A stretch of 64,000 bases of DNA from Amphibalanus amphitrite (GCF_019059575.1 NW_024881531.1:1488001-1552000); one strand, 5' to 3'; numbered from the stretch's first letter, positions 21,101 through 36,100 are shown. Numbers and translations are program-made. The notes: a model not told the origin generated them from the letters alone.

Positions 21101-24100
21101 TCAACTCGAAGTTTTCAAATGACCTAAAGTTCAATTGAAATTTACTTAACGCTCAAACTTTCCCGGTTTGGGAAATATTCACTTTTTATTTCAGTCTCCC
21201 TCTTCCCGAGGAATGTGTCCAATATGACTGAACAATATGGAACTCAGACTAAAGCTGTTACTCATTAACCCCCTTACTCTCTTTGCCAAAGATCTGCCGT
21301 CCTTCACCCCTAGATCCCGACACCAAACCTGTCCGTCTATTTACAGTCCGTCAAAGCCAGCTACGCAAAAGCGGAGATAGATAGTCGAAGTGGCATTGGA
21401 GAATGCAGAAGCTCCGCCACCAAACCCACCACCTCTACCAGCTAGCTACTGGGCGGACGGCCACTGGCCGCCGACATACGTCCGGTTAGCGCCCTAGAGT
21501 AGGACGCCCGCCCGGGTCTCTACCGTCAGGTGGGGGACTCGGTCTGGTCTGGGTAGCCATCAGCGGCTGCTGGGCACGGCCTGAGCGACCCGACCGGCGC
21601 TGAGGGGAGGCAGATTGGTCAGCTGGTGAACCAACAGAAGGCGCGGTCTGAGGGACCCTGCTCCGACCCACCACCGCCCGTACTGTCTCCCTCCCTGTCC
21701 GACCACCGCCCCCGCCCGCCCCCTGACTCCCACCCAGTCACCGCCCGCGCTGACCCAACCTAAACCGCATCTCCACAGACCCAGTCAACCGTGCGAGCTG
21801 CCAGCAACTCTACCCGATCCCTTAATTCCAAGCCTCGGTCCTTTAGCTTCCTCAGATCCCAACTTTGCCAGACCCCAGCCGATCATCCACCGACCCCTTA
21901 CACCTCGGCTCAATTTTGAAACCCACATACCCCGGCTCTAGTATGACCGCCAAAACGACCAGATTCCGTCAGTTTCCAACTGTCCGAACGCGAGGAAACA
22001 CCCGCTATTCTTTTAACAGGTTTAACGCCTTTGATGCTAGCTCGCGGAAGTGATCACGGATCACTCTAACGTCCCTTTTTGCTATCCCGACGTCCTTCCC
22101 TCTACTACCTCACATCTCCCCACTCGGGACTACCAGTGTTTCGCATCCCGGATGTCTGTTATTTTCAGACTAGAACCCTCTGCCATTCTTCAACCAAGAT
22201 GGTTCTTATGGAATGTTCATTTCATCGCACTTAGCAAATCAGCACACGAGTGCTCAACTACGCTTTTCATTGCCAAATATTTCGCTTTTATATCGGAAGA
22301 CGAAATGATTTAAACATTCCGGAAGACTTTGCATCTTGCGAGAACCTTACACGTCATAAGCGGGTACAGCCTAGCGCGAATTTCGATTTAGCCTAACTTA
22401 AATAAGCCCAGACACAACCTAGCCTGATTTTCTGAGGTCGTTTTACTGACTCATCTTCAACATCTTTTAAGATCATCCACAATCCCAAACAGCCCGCAGC
22501 CTAAAAACAAGCATTTAATTTTTCTTATCCCAACAAATAAAAAATGACAAAACACAACCCTAATTTAAACTCTCCAGAAACATGGAACTCCCAAGCTTAA
22601 CTTTTCCCTTTCCAGTAAATGAAAGCTAGCCTAAGTAGCAGTGAGCTAGTCAATTCCCCACCGCTGTGTTTAACTCTGGGCTTACTGGGGCACGTTACGC
22701 CGCCTCTCGGCTAACCGTGGCCAATGGGCCCGCTAACGCCTCCCTTCTCTCGCGCGCTCTCTCTTCTCGCGATCGCCTGCAAAGAGAGCATAGTGAGCCA
22801 ACACAGCCGGCGTCGACACAGCGCCGCCCTGACCCCATGCTGGCTGGCGTGCTGCTCCCGCCCCGCCCCGCCCCGCCGCCCGTCCCACCCGCCCCACCCA
22901 CCCACTCCCGCATGCACGGTTAGTAGCGTCCGGGGCCGCGGCTGGTCTCCGGTGACTGGGGGCGGTGTCAGGGGCGGGGGCGGGGCGCGGGCGGTCGCGC
23001 GGCCGCGGCGGCCGGGCCGCAGCGGCGCGCCGCTCGGCGGCTACTGTCCGCCGCCAGCCTGCCGGAGGGGCGGCCGGGCGCGAGCAGCCGCCGCCGGCGC
23101 CGGCGCGCCGCTGCCGCCCGCCCGCCGCCGCCGCCACACTCACGGTACACTCGTTCACACGCACACTCACACTGGCTGGGTGGCCGGCGCGCGGGGGAGG
23201 GAGAGTGTGAATGCCGACCTCCGGGGCGGGACGGGCCGGGTTGTGCGGCTGTCCTAGTTCAGTGCTGCCAAACCTGCTCTGACGCACCGACGGGCGGCGG
23301 CGCGCTGGCCGCCGCCGCTGCTCTGAGCTCAACGTCGCACCAGACAGCCGCACGGCACGTCCATTGCCTTAGGTCGCCGCCGAGCCGCCAGCTCGGCCTC
23401 TGTCTCTCTGCAAACTGCCTCCTCTCTGCCTCTGCCTCTGTCTGTCTCGCTCATCTGCTAGCCTCCATCCATCTGTACTCTCGCCTGCCTGAGTACGCGA
23501 GCGATGGCACGGCACCGGGCGCGGCGAGCGCGCGCCGGCGCCGCGTTACGTTACGTTACGCTGCCCATGACGTGCGTTACGTTATAGACCCTCGGCACTG
23601 GACGGCACGACCCAGCCGCGGGGGGAGAGGAGGCCGGGCGGACGGGCGCGCCACTCACCGGAACTGTCTGCCACCGAGCCGGCTGCCGAGCAGACGCCAG
23701 AGGAGCCGGCCGCGCTGGCGGCGGTGTACCAGAACGGCACACCGTCCGACTCGCGGTCACCGGAGCGGACTGTCAGAGAGATGGCGCGCGGCGCAGAGGG
23801 TCGGCTGTCCCAGTAGGCGGGCACCTCGCATACCAGATGAACCTGCAGGAGAAGGGGAGGGAGTCAGGGATGGGCGAAAAAAAAAACAGCCAAGCTCACA
23901 TAAAGTTCGTCAGCTGACCCTCTGTGCTGAAAATAATCCAAGGCGGAATTTGCCGAGGACATTACACCATTTTCGCCCTTCCGCCCCTTCTCGTATCATT
24001 GTCTCTGTTCCCCTTATATTCCTCTTTCCTTGCCTCCTTCCCCCGTCTACTCACCGCCTGCAAGTGGTCCTTGTGCGGCGTGACCGTCTGGTGCCAGACA

Positions 24101-27100
24101 GTGGCGCCGCTGTCGGACGTCTCTGTAAACACCACGCGCGAGTCCTTGACGAAGTTCTTTCCGAGCACGATCAGCTCCTGGCCGCCGACCGGGGAGGCCT
24201 CGGTGATGGAGAGCTTGGTGACCTCGGGAACACCCTGTGGCTGAGCTGAGGGAGGAAGGGGGGAAGGGGTCAGACGCCTGTAGAGGGCTAGAGGTCAGCA
24301 AATTAACGACAGCTGACACCGTACCTAGCTGGAAGGTAGCAGTCTCCAATAAATGGATAATACTGCGAAACGATCAGGCGCCCTCCAAAATAAAAGTTAA
24401 GCAGTCCATTCACGTCAGGTTCACCAAACGTAAGATCATGACCGTTTTAGGCTCACCCCACCGCCCCGAATCCACCCAGCCATACACCCGCCTGCCCAGA
24501 CCCGGCACTCACTGCAGACGATGGACCGGGAGGCGATCTGTAGCGTCTCGACGCGTCCGTGTCCATTCAGCACCGTCACCCGGAACACGAGCCTGCAGCT
24601 AGTGGTTCGCGCTCCCTTCCTGACCGTCGGCCGCCGACCGCCGGCGGCCACCGCGCTCGCCGCCGCCGCGCCGCCGGCCGCCGCCACCCGCGACTCGATG
24701 TCGACGTTACGCTGCTTCAGGATACCCAGGCAGTCACAGCTGAGGGGGAGAAGGGAAGGACGTCAGATAGTAACACGGCAATGGGAGGACACATGGCAGA
24801 ATGAAACAGGGCACATGGCTAGCTTCAGGTTTTGAAGCCAGCATCCTATGAACGAGCTTTTACTAGAGAAGCGGAGAATAAAAGCACCGGCATGCGATTT
24901 ACGTGGGCATGAAACTTATCATTCTCGTTTCTATACAGTGTTAAAAAAGTTTACATCTATACAGCTGCCAAACTTCACGCACATTTACACTGAAAGTTCA
25001 TAACAAGTATCATTATTTACTATTTATCAATCTCTAGCCCCGGATATTCCAGCTCAGCCCTCTCTGACCTCCCACCTCCCGTTCTCCCTAATCCTCTGAC
25101 CCTGTTTCTCACCGGGCGCTGACGCTGTCGCCTCCCTTGTCTGGCGTCATGGTGGTCTGGATCACCACGGTGCCACTGAGGTTCAGCTCGTCGCTGGGAC
25201 TGGCCGTTTTACCGGTGACCCGACACGACTGGTAGAAGAGGTGCGGACTGCAGCCGTCGGCGTCCGAGCCCACGTACATCTGCAGCGCCACCGGCTGAGT
25301 GTAGCCGTGCAACTGTCGGAAGGAGACAGACAGACAGCGTCAAATGAGGCCAGAAACGAGTTACACAAGAGAGCAGATATGAGGACACGCTCACATAAGA
25401 GGACGGGCATGGGTCAGACATGGGTTAGAGAAGACATGATTAGACAATTGAAGGCAAGGCGAGAGATATAGGCAGATAGACACAAGACCACTCACTGCAG
25501 CTTCATTCCTTCATGCTACGGATGCTGCCCTTGTGGTGAGCACGGCAGAAGATAAGGCTCAGGCGTGGTTCAAACATGGGTCCGATATAGGGGTAGACGC
25601 GTAGTTTAACACGGCGCAAAAGCGGTATCAGAGGCGAGCACGGCGCAGAGATAGCACGAACTGTGACGCATCAAACTCAGGTCAGAGGTGACGGGTCAGG
25701 AAGTGTAAGATCAAACGGCCGCATGATCTCTGAGGTCTAAATGTTGCAACACGTTCATGATCCATTACATGATCAAAGGATTTTGAGAACGCCCACTCAG
25801 TTAGCTGACGGATACCACAGCGCTTTGGTGTACCTGACAGGTCAAAGGTTAACAGCGCAAGTGTTTGGGTCAAAGGGGTGAATGGAGAATACCAACTCTA
25901 TCTAGAGAGATCTATCAATCCTCAACAACTATGCTTGGACACTTATCCATTGTAGTATCTGCATTCAAACGCTTAGCATAATGAACAATAAACATCATCA
26001 GCATCATATCACTTAAAAAAAGTTCGCCTGACAGAACACAGCCTCTGCGAATGTGACCAAGTGTGCCATGATTGAGGCCCGGTAAGGTCACAAGTGGCTG
26101 TCGTCAGAAAGAGAAAGGCAAAAAATCCACTCAGTCCATAATGTCTCCCATTACTGTGATCTGCATGGCGACATGATCACAATGTGCCTGAAGGTCGGCA
26201 TGGCCGCGATATGTGGCACCGGTGCCAGCGTCAGATTAGGGTCCCACCCTACCACTGACACGGGGAGAACACATTCCACGAACACCCTCCTCCCGGTGTC
26301 ACGACCCGTGGGCAATCGGTCGTGACGGTGATATCACGGTCACCACAGCGCCGAATCGTACTATGACAGGGAATGTGAGCATCTGGCTTCTGGAAACGTC
26401 AAACTCCAAGACAACCGTTACACACCGCCAAATACAAGAGATCTGCCCGATTGTTCAGCTACAGGCAGCCGAGCGCCTGCTGGCCAAGCAGCATTTTTTC
26501 TTAGAGTAAGCCGGCAACCTTTTGCCTCACTCATGACTCAACAGGGTGATGTTCAGAACCGCTGCTGTGATTGTGAAGCCCACTCGAGAGCAGTTACGGC
26601 ATTTGACGGCGGGGGCGATTCAGATGTAAATTTATGAAGGTGACAATTCGCCGGTCGGTCTGTGCCGATACTGGGGCCATTGCACACCGGCCTTCAGGCA
26701 AAAGAAGATCGTGACCAGCGAATGAAATCAGCTCAGTATGCAACACAACGAGGCCATTTGCAAGACATTTGCAAAAATGTCCACAAGGCAGCCGGCAGCC
26801 GTAACGTATGCATAATGCTGAATCTACCACCTACATACAAGTCTCCCCCACCACACAGATATGGATACCCAAGACTAAAAGTGGCCGGCTAAAATTCCAT
26901 CCAATATAGGTGATAAGTGATCACCTTAACTTCCGCCGCATTTAGAACAGGACCCCTAAACTAGTCTGAACTGACTAGGGTTGGCCCGCGTGCCGGGGGT
27001 CACCGTCTGTGACACGGTGCGGTCGACGCGACCCACCAGTGACACTTGGTGGTCTGCCATGGCAGTGCCAGCACCTCAGGATGACGGTCAGAGCCACCTC

Positions 27101-30100
27101 TGCGGCCGCCGCGGTCAGTCTACGTGACCCGACCTGCCACCTGTCACACCTGACACCCAGCGGTCAGCTATGCTGTCTCAGTGACAGTCGGCGCTGCCTC
27201 AGCGGCCAAGGGTACCGATGGATTACGTGACCTGACCCGTGACCAATCACAATAGACATCTGGCGGTCTCATTGTGGTAGGGAGGAACTGACGGGGTGAC
27301 CACAAAGCCAGCAGGTCAGACCGGGGCAGTATAGTGCAGCCTTTGTCCTTACCAGATCGAATGGACGATCGGACCTAGAGAGCTCACCAAGACCTAAATC
27401 ACAACAGGTGTCTGAGATAGCCCAGAGACGAAGCCATGGGGCACTAGTGAAGTAATTCTGCTCGTATATCTGTAGCTGATTGCGGGAAGAGCACTTACCA
27501 CGACCTGCGGCGAAGTTTTGCCGGTGGAGTCTTTGACGGCTCCGCGGCTGCCCTCGGTCTGGTAGCGGGCCCGGTGACGCGTCTCCGGCTCGCGGGCCAG
27601 CGACAGACGGTACCTGCCGGGCGGAGAGCGGTCGGTTATAGGGGGTCATCGGGGGTCACACAGGGTCATAATGGGGTCACACAGGGTTAGAGAGGACAAG
27701 AAAAGGTCAGGTTACTGGGATGAGCACAGGGATGATAATGAAGCACAAGGACGGGAAAATACCCACATGAGATGACAAATTCACCGGTGATCACAGAAAT
27801 CCAGCACCGTTAAAAGACCGAGACATGGTACACCTGCGTACAGAAAGGAAAGCACCGTTCCAATCCACTCCACACAAGGTCTCGTCCAAGGCCAGATTTA
27901 AGATTATACAATACATGACGCAAAGTCGCGCCTGATCTTGATTGTGTGCGAAATCAGGTGCACAATAGCCGAGCTGCGGCGGCGTGAAGAAAGGTCGCGC
28001 AGGGCTGACATTCTCCCGGCTTCCTCAAAACTGTCTCCCACGGACAGGGTGGGTCCGGTGTCCCTGCCCTGTCCGCGTGGCGCCCCCACGGAGCAGGGGG
28101 TCCGGTGCAGATGCCCCGTGCACGTGGCACCCACGGGCCGGGCCGGTGGCCACCGCCGGCGACATGGGACGCCTGAGATACAGCCCAGCTGATACCGACA
28201 CAAACCGCCCCGTCATCTCTGTAGGACGGGAACAAATGGCAAAACTAGCCACCCACACACAGCAACAGAGGCACTCCGAGCACCAGATATCTGGGTCAGA
28301 CGATGTGACAGGACCCATACAACGGCGCTACGTATAAATACAATCCATACATAGTCTGGTATGGATGACCTCGGCATCCTAAACTGGTCATACCTCCCGC
28401 CTTATCCGTTTTTTCACCGCCCGTCCGTCCGTCCGTCGGTCCATCCGCCCGACCCCACGAGTGCGGGTGTCCGCGCGGTACCGATAGCACCGTTCAGTGT
28501 CCGTCCTCACGGTGGGTGAACTTTGGTCGCCGGTGGCGTGGCCCGGGCCAGTGTGCGGTGACGCATCTGGCTCGGCAACAGGGAGCGCCGGCCCCACCCA
28601 CCGAGCCGGCCGGGGGTGCAGTGCAGGTGTCTCCGGACTGAGGGGAGGGGGGAGGTCCCACCCCGGCCAGAGGAATGAAAAGGCCGATGGACGGCAGTTG
28701 ATAGACAGCGGGGCATGGCGGGATAGGAGCAACGAGAAAACAGTGAACTCAGGATCATGAATGTGAATGAACTCATAGCGGAGAAGACAATGTAGCATGG
28801 CACCTGTTAGATGAGGTGAGGTGCACTGATAAAATCATATTTATACGGAAGTTGGCTTTCTCAGTCATTGCAATGCTCACAGAACAGCGAACATATTGGG
28901 CGCCTAGAAAATTGTGCTATTTTAAATTCAATTTCTGATGAAACGGATGTTATACTTGCTATGAAATTGAAAATTCCTCCAAACAGACCGTGATTGACGG
29001 GAAGTATTTTAGGTGGACTGGGATGGCTATTTAGCCGCCAAGTAAAATATTGCACCAGGTCCGGCGCAATAAATCAACACGGACTGAAAATAGTGCTAAC
29101 AGACCTCAGGTATTTCAGAAAGAACGCAGATCGGTTCGAATTAGTAAGAACATGACATGATCGGTTCAGCTGCCGGCGATTGTCGCTAGGACTAACAGCA
29201 GAGGAGTAACACACGACTCAACTATGCTAGTGCAGCTCAGCGACGGGTTACTACGTAAAACGGATGACCTCATGAGGTGGGCGTAGCTATATGTAAACCA
29301 GACAAGGCAAACAAACAAACTATGGACTAAAATGCTGGACAGCCTGTTGAGTGTTGGGTGAAAAACAGCCAGATCATTACGCGCATTATTTAGTTAAGCC
29401 TGAAAGACTCTTTCCACAATCCACAGTCAGGAAATCGCATGCGAATAGGGTCGTTGACACAGCTAAAGTTCTTTGGACCATAACGCGAGGGACGTAACGT
29501 GTGGTGAATCAGAAACATAAACTATTGCTTTGGGGTATGGCTAGCGTGTCCTTATTTCGGCTACCCAGCGCTAATCATTATCAAGCTGAGCATCTAATCA
29601 CAGACGGCGCGGTATTTGCCTGTTTGTGTAATAGCTTCTAGCGTGACCTCGCCTGCTCAGTGCCTATCCACCTAACGGTAAGCTGTCGACCTGTGGGTCT
29701 CTCCATCTCTTCAACGCTGCAATTCACACATCTATTATGTCATGTCGACTACTACCAAAGGTCACTCAGTCCTGTCATTCAGACCTGTCACCAAGCCCTG
29801 TCACCGCTGAGTGCCTGTCAGCGAGTCCGTCACTCCCGGCGCTGAGAGCACTCAGCGAGTGACGCAGACTGCACCCAGAGGGAACTCCAACCACGGCCTC
29901 CGTCCGGCGAACACTCCGCTCCGGTAAATAGCAATCAAACTAATCAGACGAGAGGCAAACAGCCTGGTGGTCCGCCCCCTGCCAGGCTGCAGCAGGGCCG
30001 GGGGAGCGGCGCCGGCCCCCGCGGGACCCCGCAAAGGCGGCCGACGGTCTGCAAAGTCCGGCGCCCCTAGGGGCCATAGTCCATAGTCCATACTACGGGA

Positions 30101-33100
30101 ATGGTCCTGGGGTAGGAGACATTTGACAACGGATCTTTCTCTTCCGTTGATCTATCCAGGGCAGCAAAAGTAACTGATGCCGATTTAAAGGCTTCAGTTG
30201 TAAGGGCAGGCAATTCATGATTATTGGCTTCTTTCAATGTTTCTGTGTTCTCAAGCGACAATTAAGCGGTAAAATATTGTCGGTAAAGTATTGTAGTTAA
30301 TAATATGACGTCATACTTTTAGTAGCATTTATGTTCCTTTTGATAGCATGCAAAATACTATTTTCGATGAAGTATATTTCCAAAAGAAATTCTGTCCGTT
30401 AGTACCAAAATATAGGTACCATTGTTTGTTTATTGGGGCTTCAGGGTGCGCCGAATACAGATGTAATGTTGCACCCACCCCCAAAATACGAGTATACAGC
30501 TATAGCTACAAGGTAAAAAATGCATTATTGAGTTAATCACTACCCTGTTCCATTCACCCACGCAGTAGGCCGAGTCCAGCGTCATACTACGGGGAAATCA
30601 GCACCCGGAAGGAGCCGACTCCCTCCGGAAGAGGTTCCCTCCGGCTGTGCGCCGCTCCGGCCGATCGATAGCACCTCGCACCGTCAGCCGAGCGGCCGAG
30701 CGCCACCGGCAGTCGCAACGGCCACCGACGAGGTCACATCGGACACCGGCCGTCGACACCGACAGAACAGCGACGACGATAAGGACAGACCGGCAGCGAC
30801 AACATCAACGGACCAGCAGCGTCGAAAACGACGAACCAGCCTACCGTTTGTGTGAACCAGCCTACTCAGCAGGGGCCAGGGGCGAAAACAACTGAGCGAT
30901 CGACGGACCGCGACGGTAACACCCAGGGCTTCAACATCGTCAGGTGCCGTTCTGACATAGGTGGTGGGTGGGAATATGACGAGGGAAGATTATATCCCTC
31001 CTGCATTAATTGCCATTAAAATGGATATTAGGTGGATCTCAAACACGACTAGCGTGCGTCGCTAGAGGTCCCTAATGGCCTACCGTCGTGCGTCACGACA
31101 AACACTGCTTCATTAGTGCGGCACAACCGTCTAAAGCTCCGAAAGACCCGTCTACTGCGCTGCGACTGTAACGTCGGCCAACAGCCTGTGCATTTTCGGA
31201 GACCACCGTGGACACGCCGGTCTGCAGCTGCCGCGCCCAGAACCGATCCCAATCAGCTTATGGAAAAGGCCAAGACGTTGTAAAGGGAGCGAAAGCAGTG
31301 ATGGCCGCACCCTGATACGGGTGAACGAAGCCGGCGCGACCGGTATGACATTTCCTAGGGAATGAACGAAAGTCCGTAACAGAGAACTAGAAGGTCTAGA
31401 CTCTAAAAGCCCTCCCCATGACAGACGAGGCTCATGACTGGAAAGCTGGCCAGAGAACTCCTCGCATTAGTGTCGGCCGAGCACCCAGCCAATATTGCAC
31501 CTGTTCTGTTCTCAGCAGCGCTAACAGGATCAATGCGGCTGCCAATACACAGACTATATGGAGCGACACGAAGAGGGCAGAAGCGCGAGGTCAATACCAA
31601 GGAAGAGTCGACGGGGCCGAAAAGTACAGCCGAGATGACAAGATGCTTCATTTTAGCAGCTAAATTTACAAAGAAGAGCTTCTTGGCGCACGTCTAAGTC
31701 ATTATATCTTGTGAGAGGATTCAACTCTAGTTATACAAACAACACCTGAGTTCAGCGAATAACGCACAGTTCTGCGATTTCTTGCTCGTATTTGCACAGA
31801 AGTCTTTGGCTTGAATATTGACATAGTTTGGGGTTGACACGACTGGGTTGAGTCATCGCTGAGAACCAATCAATCGTGCGGCTTTACGCCACTAGAGCAG
31901 CACTTATTCCTCAGGTGACAGGGAGCCGCAGCGCGGACAGCGACGGAAAAATGAAGGCATACCTCATAAGCCGAGAATGCATACATGCTGCAGCCGTAAT
32001 TCCTTTGGGCTCTTTCTGTTCTCTTCGACAATTATCCAGTTGGAGCAGCCTGTTCATGTTCATTCTCTTCAAGAAATCTTGCCTCCTGCATTCCGAAATT
32101 CATCTACTTCCAACTATCTTCCCTACCACACCTCCAGCTCCCTTTTGTCACCAGCGATATTTGCACCTCCCCGTGTCTCCGTGTGATCGCCCCGCCGTGC
32201 CTCCCGTGACCCATATCGCGTGACCGGCCAGCCGAGGTTGACACCGCGGGGACACGGGCCACCCAAACACACAGTACACCAATCATCTCAGCTGAGGTCG
32301 GAGATGGCCGGTGGCGTGGCCGGCGGCGTGGCCGGCGGCTGCAGCCCGGTCCCTACCGGGTCGGTCAGAGCAGGGTGAGGCGAACCAGGAGCCGGCTGCC
32401 CACCGCGGCGGTACACCCCGCTCTGCACGGCGTGCCACGCTCACTGCACGCCGACCTTCGCCGTTCTCAGGGGCGCCGGTGCACGTATAAAGCCGGAGGT
32501 GGCCGGCGAGTGGCACCAATCGGCTCTCCAGCTCCCTCCCGGCGGACCCGCGGCAGTCACAGCGGCACACCACAACAGCAGACATGAAGGTGAGAAGAGC
32601 GACTACGGAGTTCTGAGCATCATTATCCGCAAACTCATAATGGTCACTGAAACATTAACTTACCATTACTTCGGTATACCAGAATAGGTAAGCTAGCTTA
32701 CATTGCTTTAAAGGGAATTTCGAAAAGAACGTTGGCTCTAGGACAACAATTGTCATAAATAATAAAATATGTTATGGATAATGCTCGATCTAGAGCGGCA
32801 AGGTCCAGATAATCAGTATTCAGTAATCCACCTGTTTGATTTTAAAATATTTACTTTACTATGTAAAAAACATTTTGTTGGAAAGAATGCCAAAACAATC
32901 ATCACAGGCAGAATTTGCATATCGCAGTTGGCCAAAACATTCTTCAGAAAAAAGTTCAAACCTTTAACACTCACAGGACCACTTTCGTCTCACGTTGCGC
33001 TCCCCTTTCCTGCCACTACTGACCTAATCTCTCCGTCATTCGCATGTTTCAGGTCGTCATCCTCGCAGCTCTGATCGCCGCGGCCGCCGCTAGCGGCTAC

Positions 33101-36100
33101 GGCGGCCAGGGTTCGGCCGGCTACGGCTCGGGCGGCTACAACACACCGACGGCGTACCAGTTTGACTACTCCGTCAACGACCCGCACTACGGGCCACAGT
33201 TCTCCCGCAGCGAGAGCAACGACGGCCGCACCGCGCGCGGCTCGTACAGCGTGGCGCTGCCCGACGGGCGCGTCCAGCACGTGCGCTACTACGCTGATCA
33301 GGAGGGCTACGGCGGCTTCAACGCCGAGGTCACCTACACCGGCAACTACGGCACGCAGAGCGGGTACGGCGCGCAGGGCGGGCAGTCCTACCATTGAACG
33401 AGACAACCCGGGAGGACAGACAACAGACCGAGACTGCCCTGATGCAAACAAATGAGTCTCACAGCCAAAGACTGCCACGATCCAGACAGAAGGAGCTCGC
33501 AAGCATTAAGACTGCCTGTTCCGGGAACATATCTCGAACAGCCAAGACTACTTGCTGCTGGAGGAAAATTCGACATAGCCAACGTCTGCCACTCCTACCC
33601 GACTTGACCTGACCTACGATATCTGGCTGAATGCCCTTAAAACTCCGAGACAGCCGTCCTACCACACCAAAATCCGTCCTTCCCAACCAAAGCGAGAGAT
33701 ACCGGTGTACACATTGTCTATTTATGGGAGAGTGAATACACATACCACCGAAGGGACCGCTGGTGTTGCCGGGAAGAGACAGGTGCGCTACGGTGGACAC
33801 GATGTGGACATGATAAGAACAAGGGCGTGACCGACAGGAAACCGATGGTCTACAAGGACTGACACACAGGCGCACACAGGCGGTTGGCAACAGTCCGCGC
33901 CGTTATATAACGATAAAAACGCTAATGGACAGATGCTCTAGCACAGCGTCTGTCCAGACAGCAACAGCATCCACATAAATACGTCAGCGACAGAACAACT
34001 GGACGCTACATCCTGCGCAGTGGAATTAACGATTAGTAACGAAATTATGAAACTAAACACACCATAGGCCCGAGAAATGACGCACTTCAGCTCATGTTTC
34101 AAATGAAGATGAATAAAAAAGATGTTATATTTTACGGAGGGGTAAATCCACACTAATGGTGTTATTTATGAAGGTAATGCCACCAGCACCAACTTACTTG
34201 CCACACTTGGAGACGGGGTTGACGCCCTTGAGAAAACCTGCCGGGGGCTGAGCGGCCGACCTGCAGAACAGAAGGGGAATACGTCAAACAGGGTCACATT
34301 CACACCAAAGGTCACAGGTCATAGCCTGCCAAATCACACCTCATCCAGCGGAACAGCGCCCACGGTCACTCCGAGTTACGTAATTGACAAATGGTCACAA
34401 TATTTCCTCCATCTGACTCCTGCGACTGCAATATTGGCGGTTTTAGTAACGTTTATCTGCAGCTGAGCCGCGGTTCACACAAAATACCAGTCCAAGTCGC
34501 AGAGCGCGGGACAGGGGGTTTATCGATCAACACAAGACGGAACTCACTTTCACCGTACTTCTGAAAATGTCACCAGATGTAGGATTTGCTTAATACCACA
34601 GAGCAACGCCCACAAAAACAATTCCATTGTAATAACGGATTTTGACGATAATAACTAAATGTCAGGTAATCAATCATATCAGAGACCGGTCATATCATAG
34701 ACCTGTGATCATATCAATCGATCCCGTATCCGGCTGAACTTCACATAGAATAGCTAAATTTGGTGGGTCTGACTACAGATCAATGTCCCCGCTGTTACCC
34801 GGCCGGGCCTCTCGCGATTTCTGGCACCACTCTGCTAAGGTCACCCTCAGACCTTTCTCACGTGGCCCGCGTAGTGTCCCGCCCAGACCGTGCCAAATCG
34901 GAGGTATTTCGCCGGGGGGGGGGGGATACAGGCGCTGACGTCACAAGTTGGCAGCGCTGGTAAATGAGTGACCATATCGGCCACGACTGCTGCCGTCAGC
35001 AACACTAGGATGATATATGAAGGTGGACAAAAGGGCCGTGGGGACGGTGCATTCAAAGGAGATGGATATGGCGTATCAGAGTGCTGACTGGTAGATTGCT
35101 AACGGTAACGACATCACACGAATCTTGCCATGAAAATAATGAATGATAGCAAATACGCAGTTTGTCTCGTGATACATTTCAAACCAAACCAGAAAATGTC
35201 AGCTTTCAATGATTACGTCAATGACTGAAGCAAATAACATAGATTCAAATACATTGATAAATGATATTGACACGTTTCAACATCGTAGTACCGAAAGTGA
35301 AACACGAACGATTGAATTCGACCATCAATATCGCCCATGACATCATAAATGTATGACTTTCCACATCCAAGTGATGCTAAATGGACTTGTGTAACTAAAT
35401 GTGGAAACGGCGTAAAAGCATAATTGCTGTAAGCTGCATCCGCTCGATATCCGGACTCAGGGGTCACGCCACAAAGGTCAGAACGATATCCAAAATAGTC
35501 CACTAAGTCCGAACCGTTATTGCAATTACCGGACCTGTATCGCGTTGAAACATACAATTAGTCATGATGTACGGTGAATTAGATGATGCACCAGAGCGAT
35601 TATGCAGATTACATTATGTACTTTGCAGAGCGATGACCCAGGGAAGGGCAGTGTGTCCAAAATTGTAATGTTGCGGGGAAATCCACCCATAATGAGAAGT
35701 ATAATGACATCCTAAAAATATGAATAAAACATCCTCATGGCATTCACAACTTATAATAACAGCCTCGAACACAAACATCTAGGAGCAAGAGAAACACAAA
35801 CCTCGCAAACTCTCACAACACGCCAAGACAGCCATTTGAACAACCAAAATGTTCAATTATATGACCCAAGGCCATATATAGGTAGCGACACTGAGCGATT
35901 TGTTTACAGCCAGTTTCGATCCCGATGACGCAAATGTGTCGTCACGAGGCAAAACAATATGGCCACCTCTAATGAGAACCAAGTGCAATAAGTTCCCGGA
36001 TGTAGACAGCACTGACGTCACCGGGATCGAAACCAATGACATCAGTACTGAACCTATGGCGAAGCAAAGTAGTGACACCCCCCTATATGACCCGACTTAA

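Noticed and set aside
21486-21674. Possible extra NFAT exon on the minus strand
   Set aside because: A CCCCTCAG acceptor is present, but in the required phase the frame meets a stop before any donor.
22733-23353. 206-codon minus-strand frame
   Set aside because: The same compositional effect in the second CpG-rich block. No splice context fits the NFAT phases.
30647-30895. Arg/Thr-rich 82-codon frame
   Set aside because: Low-complexity cgac/ccgac-rich DNA; a similar stretch at 39470-39670 suggests composition, not a gene.
32990-33502. 170-codon minus-strand frame over the cuticle gene
   Set aside because: Antisense shadow of the GC-rich cuticle exon.
35213-35557. 114-codon minus-strand frame with a GCGKS string
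   Set aside because: AT-rich intronic sequence, no Walker A context or homologous family, no splice partner.
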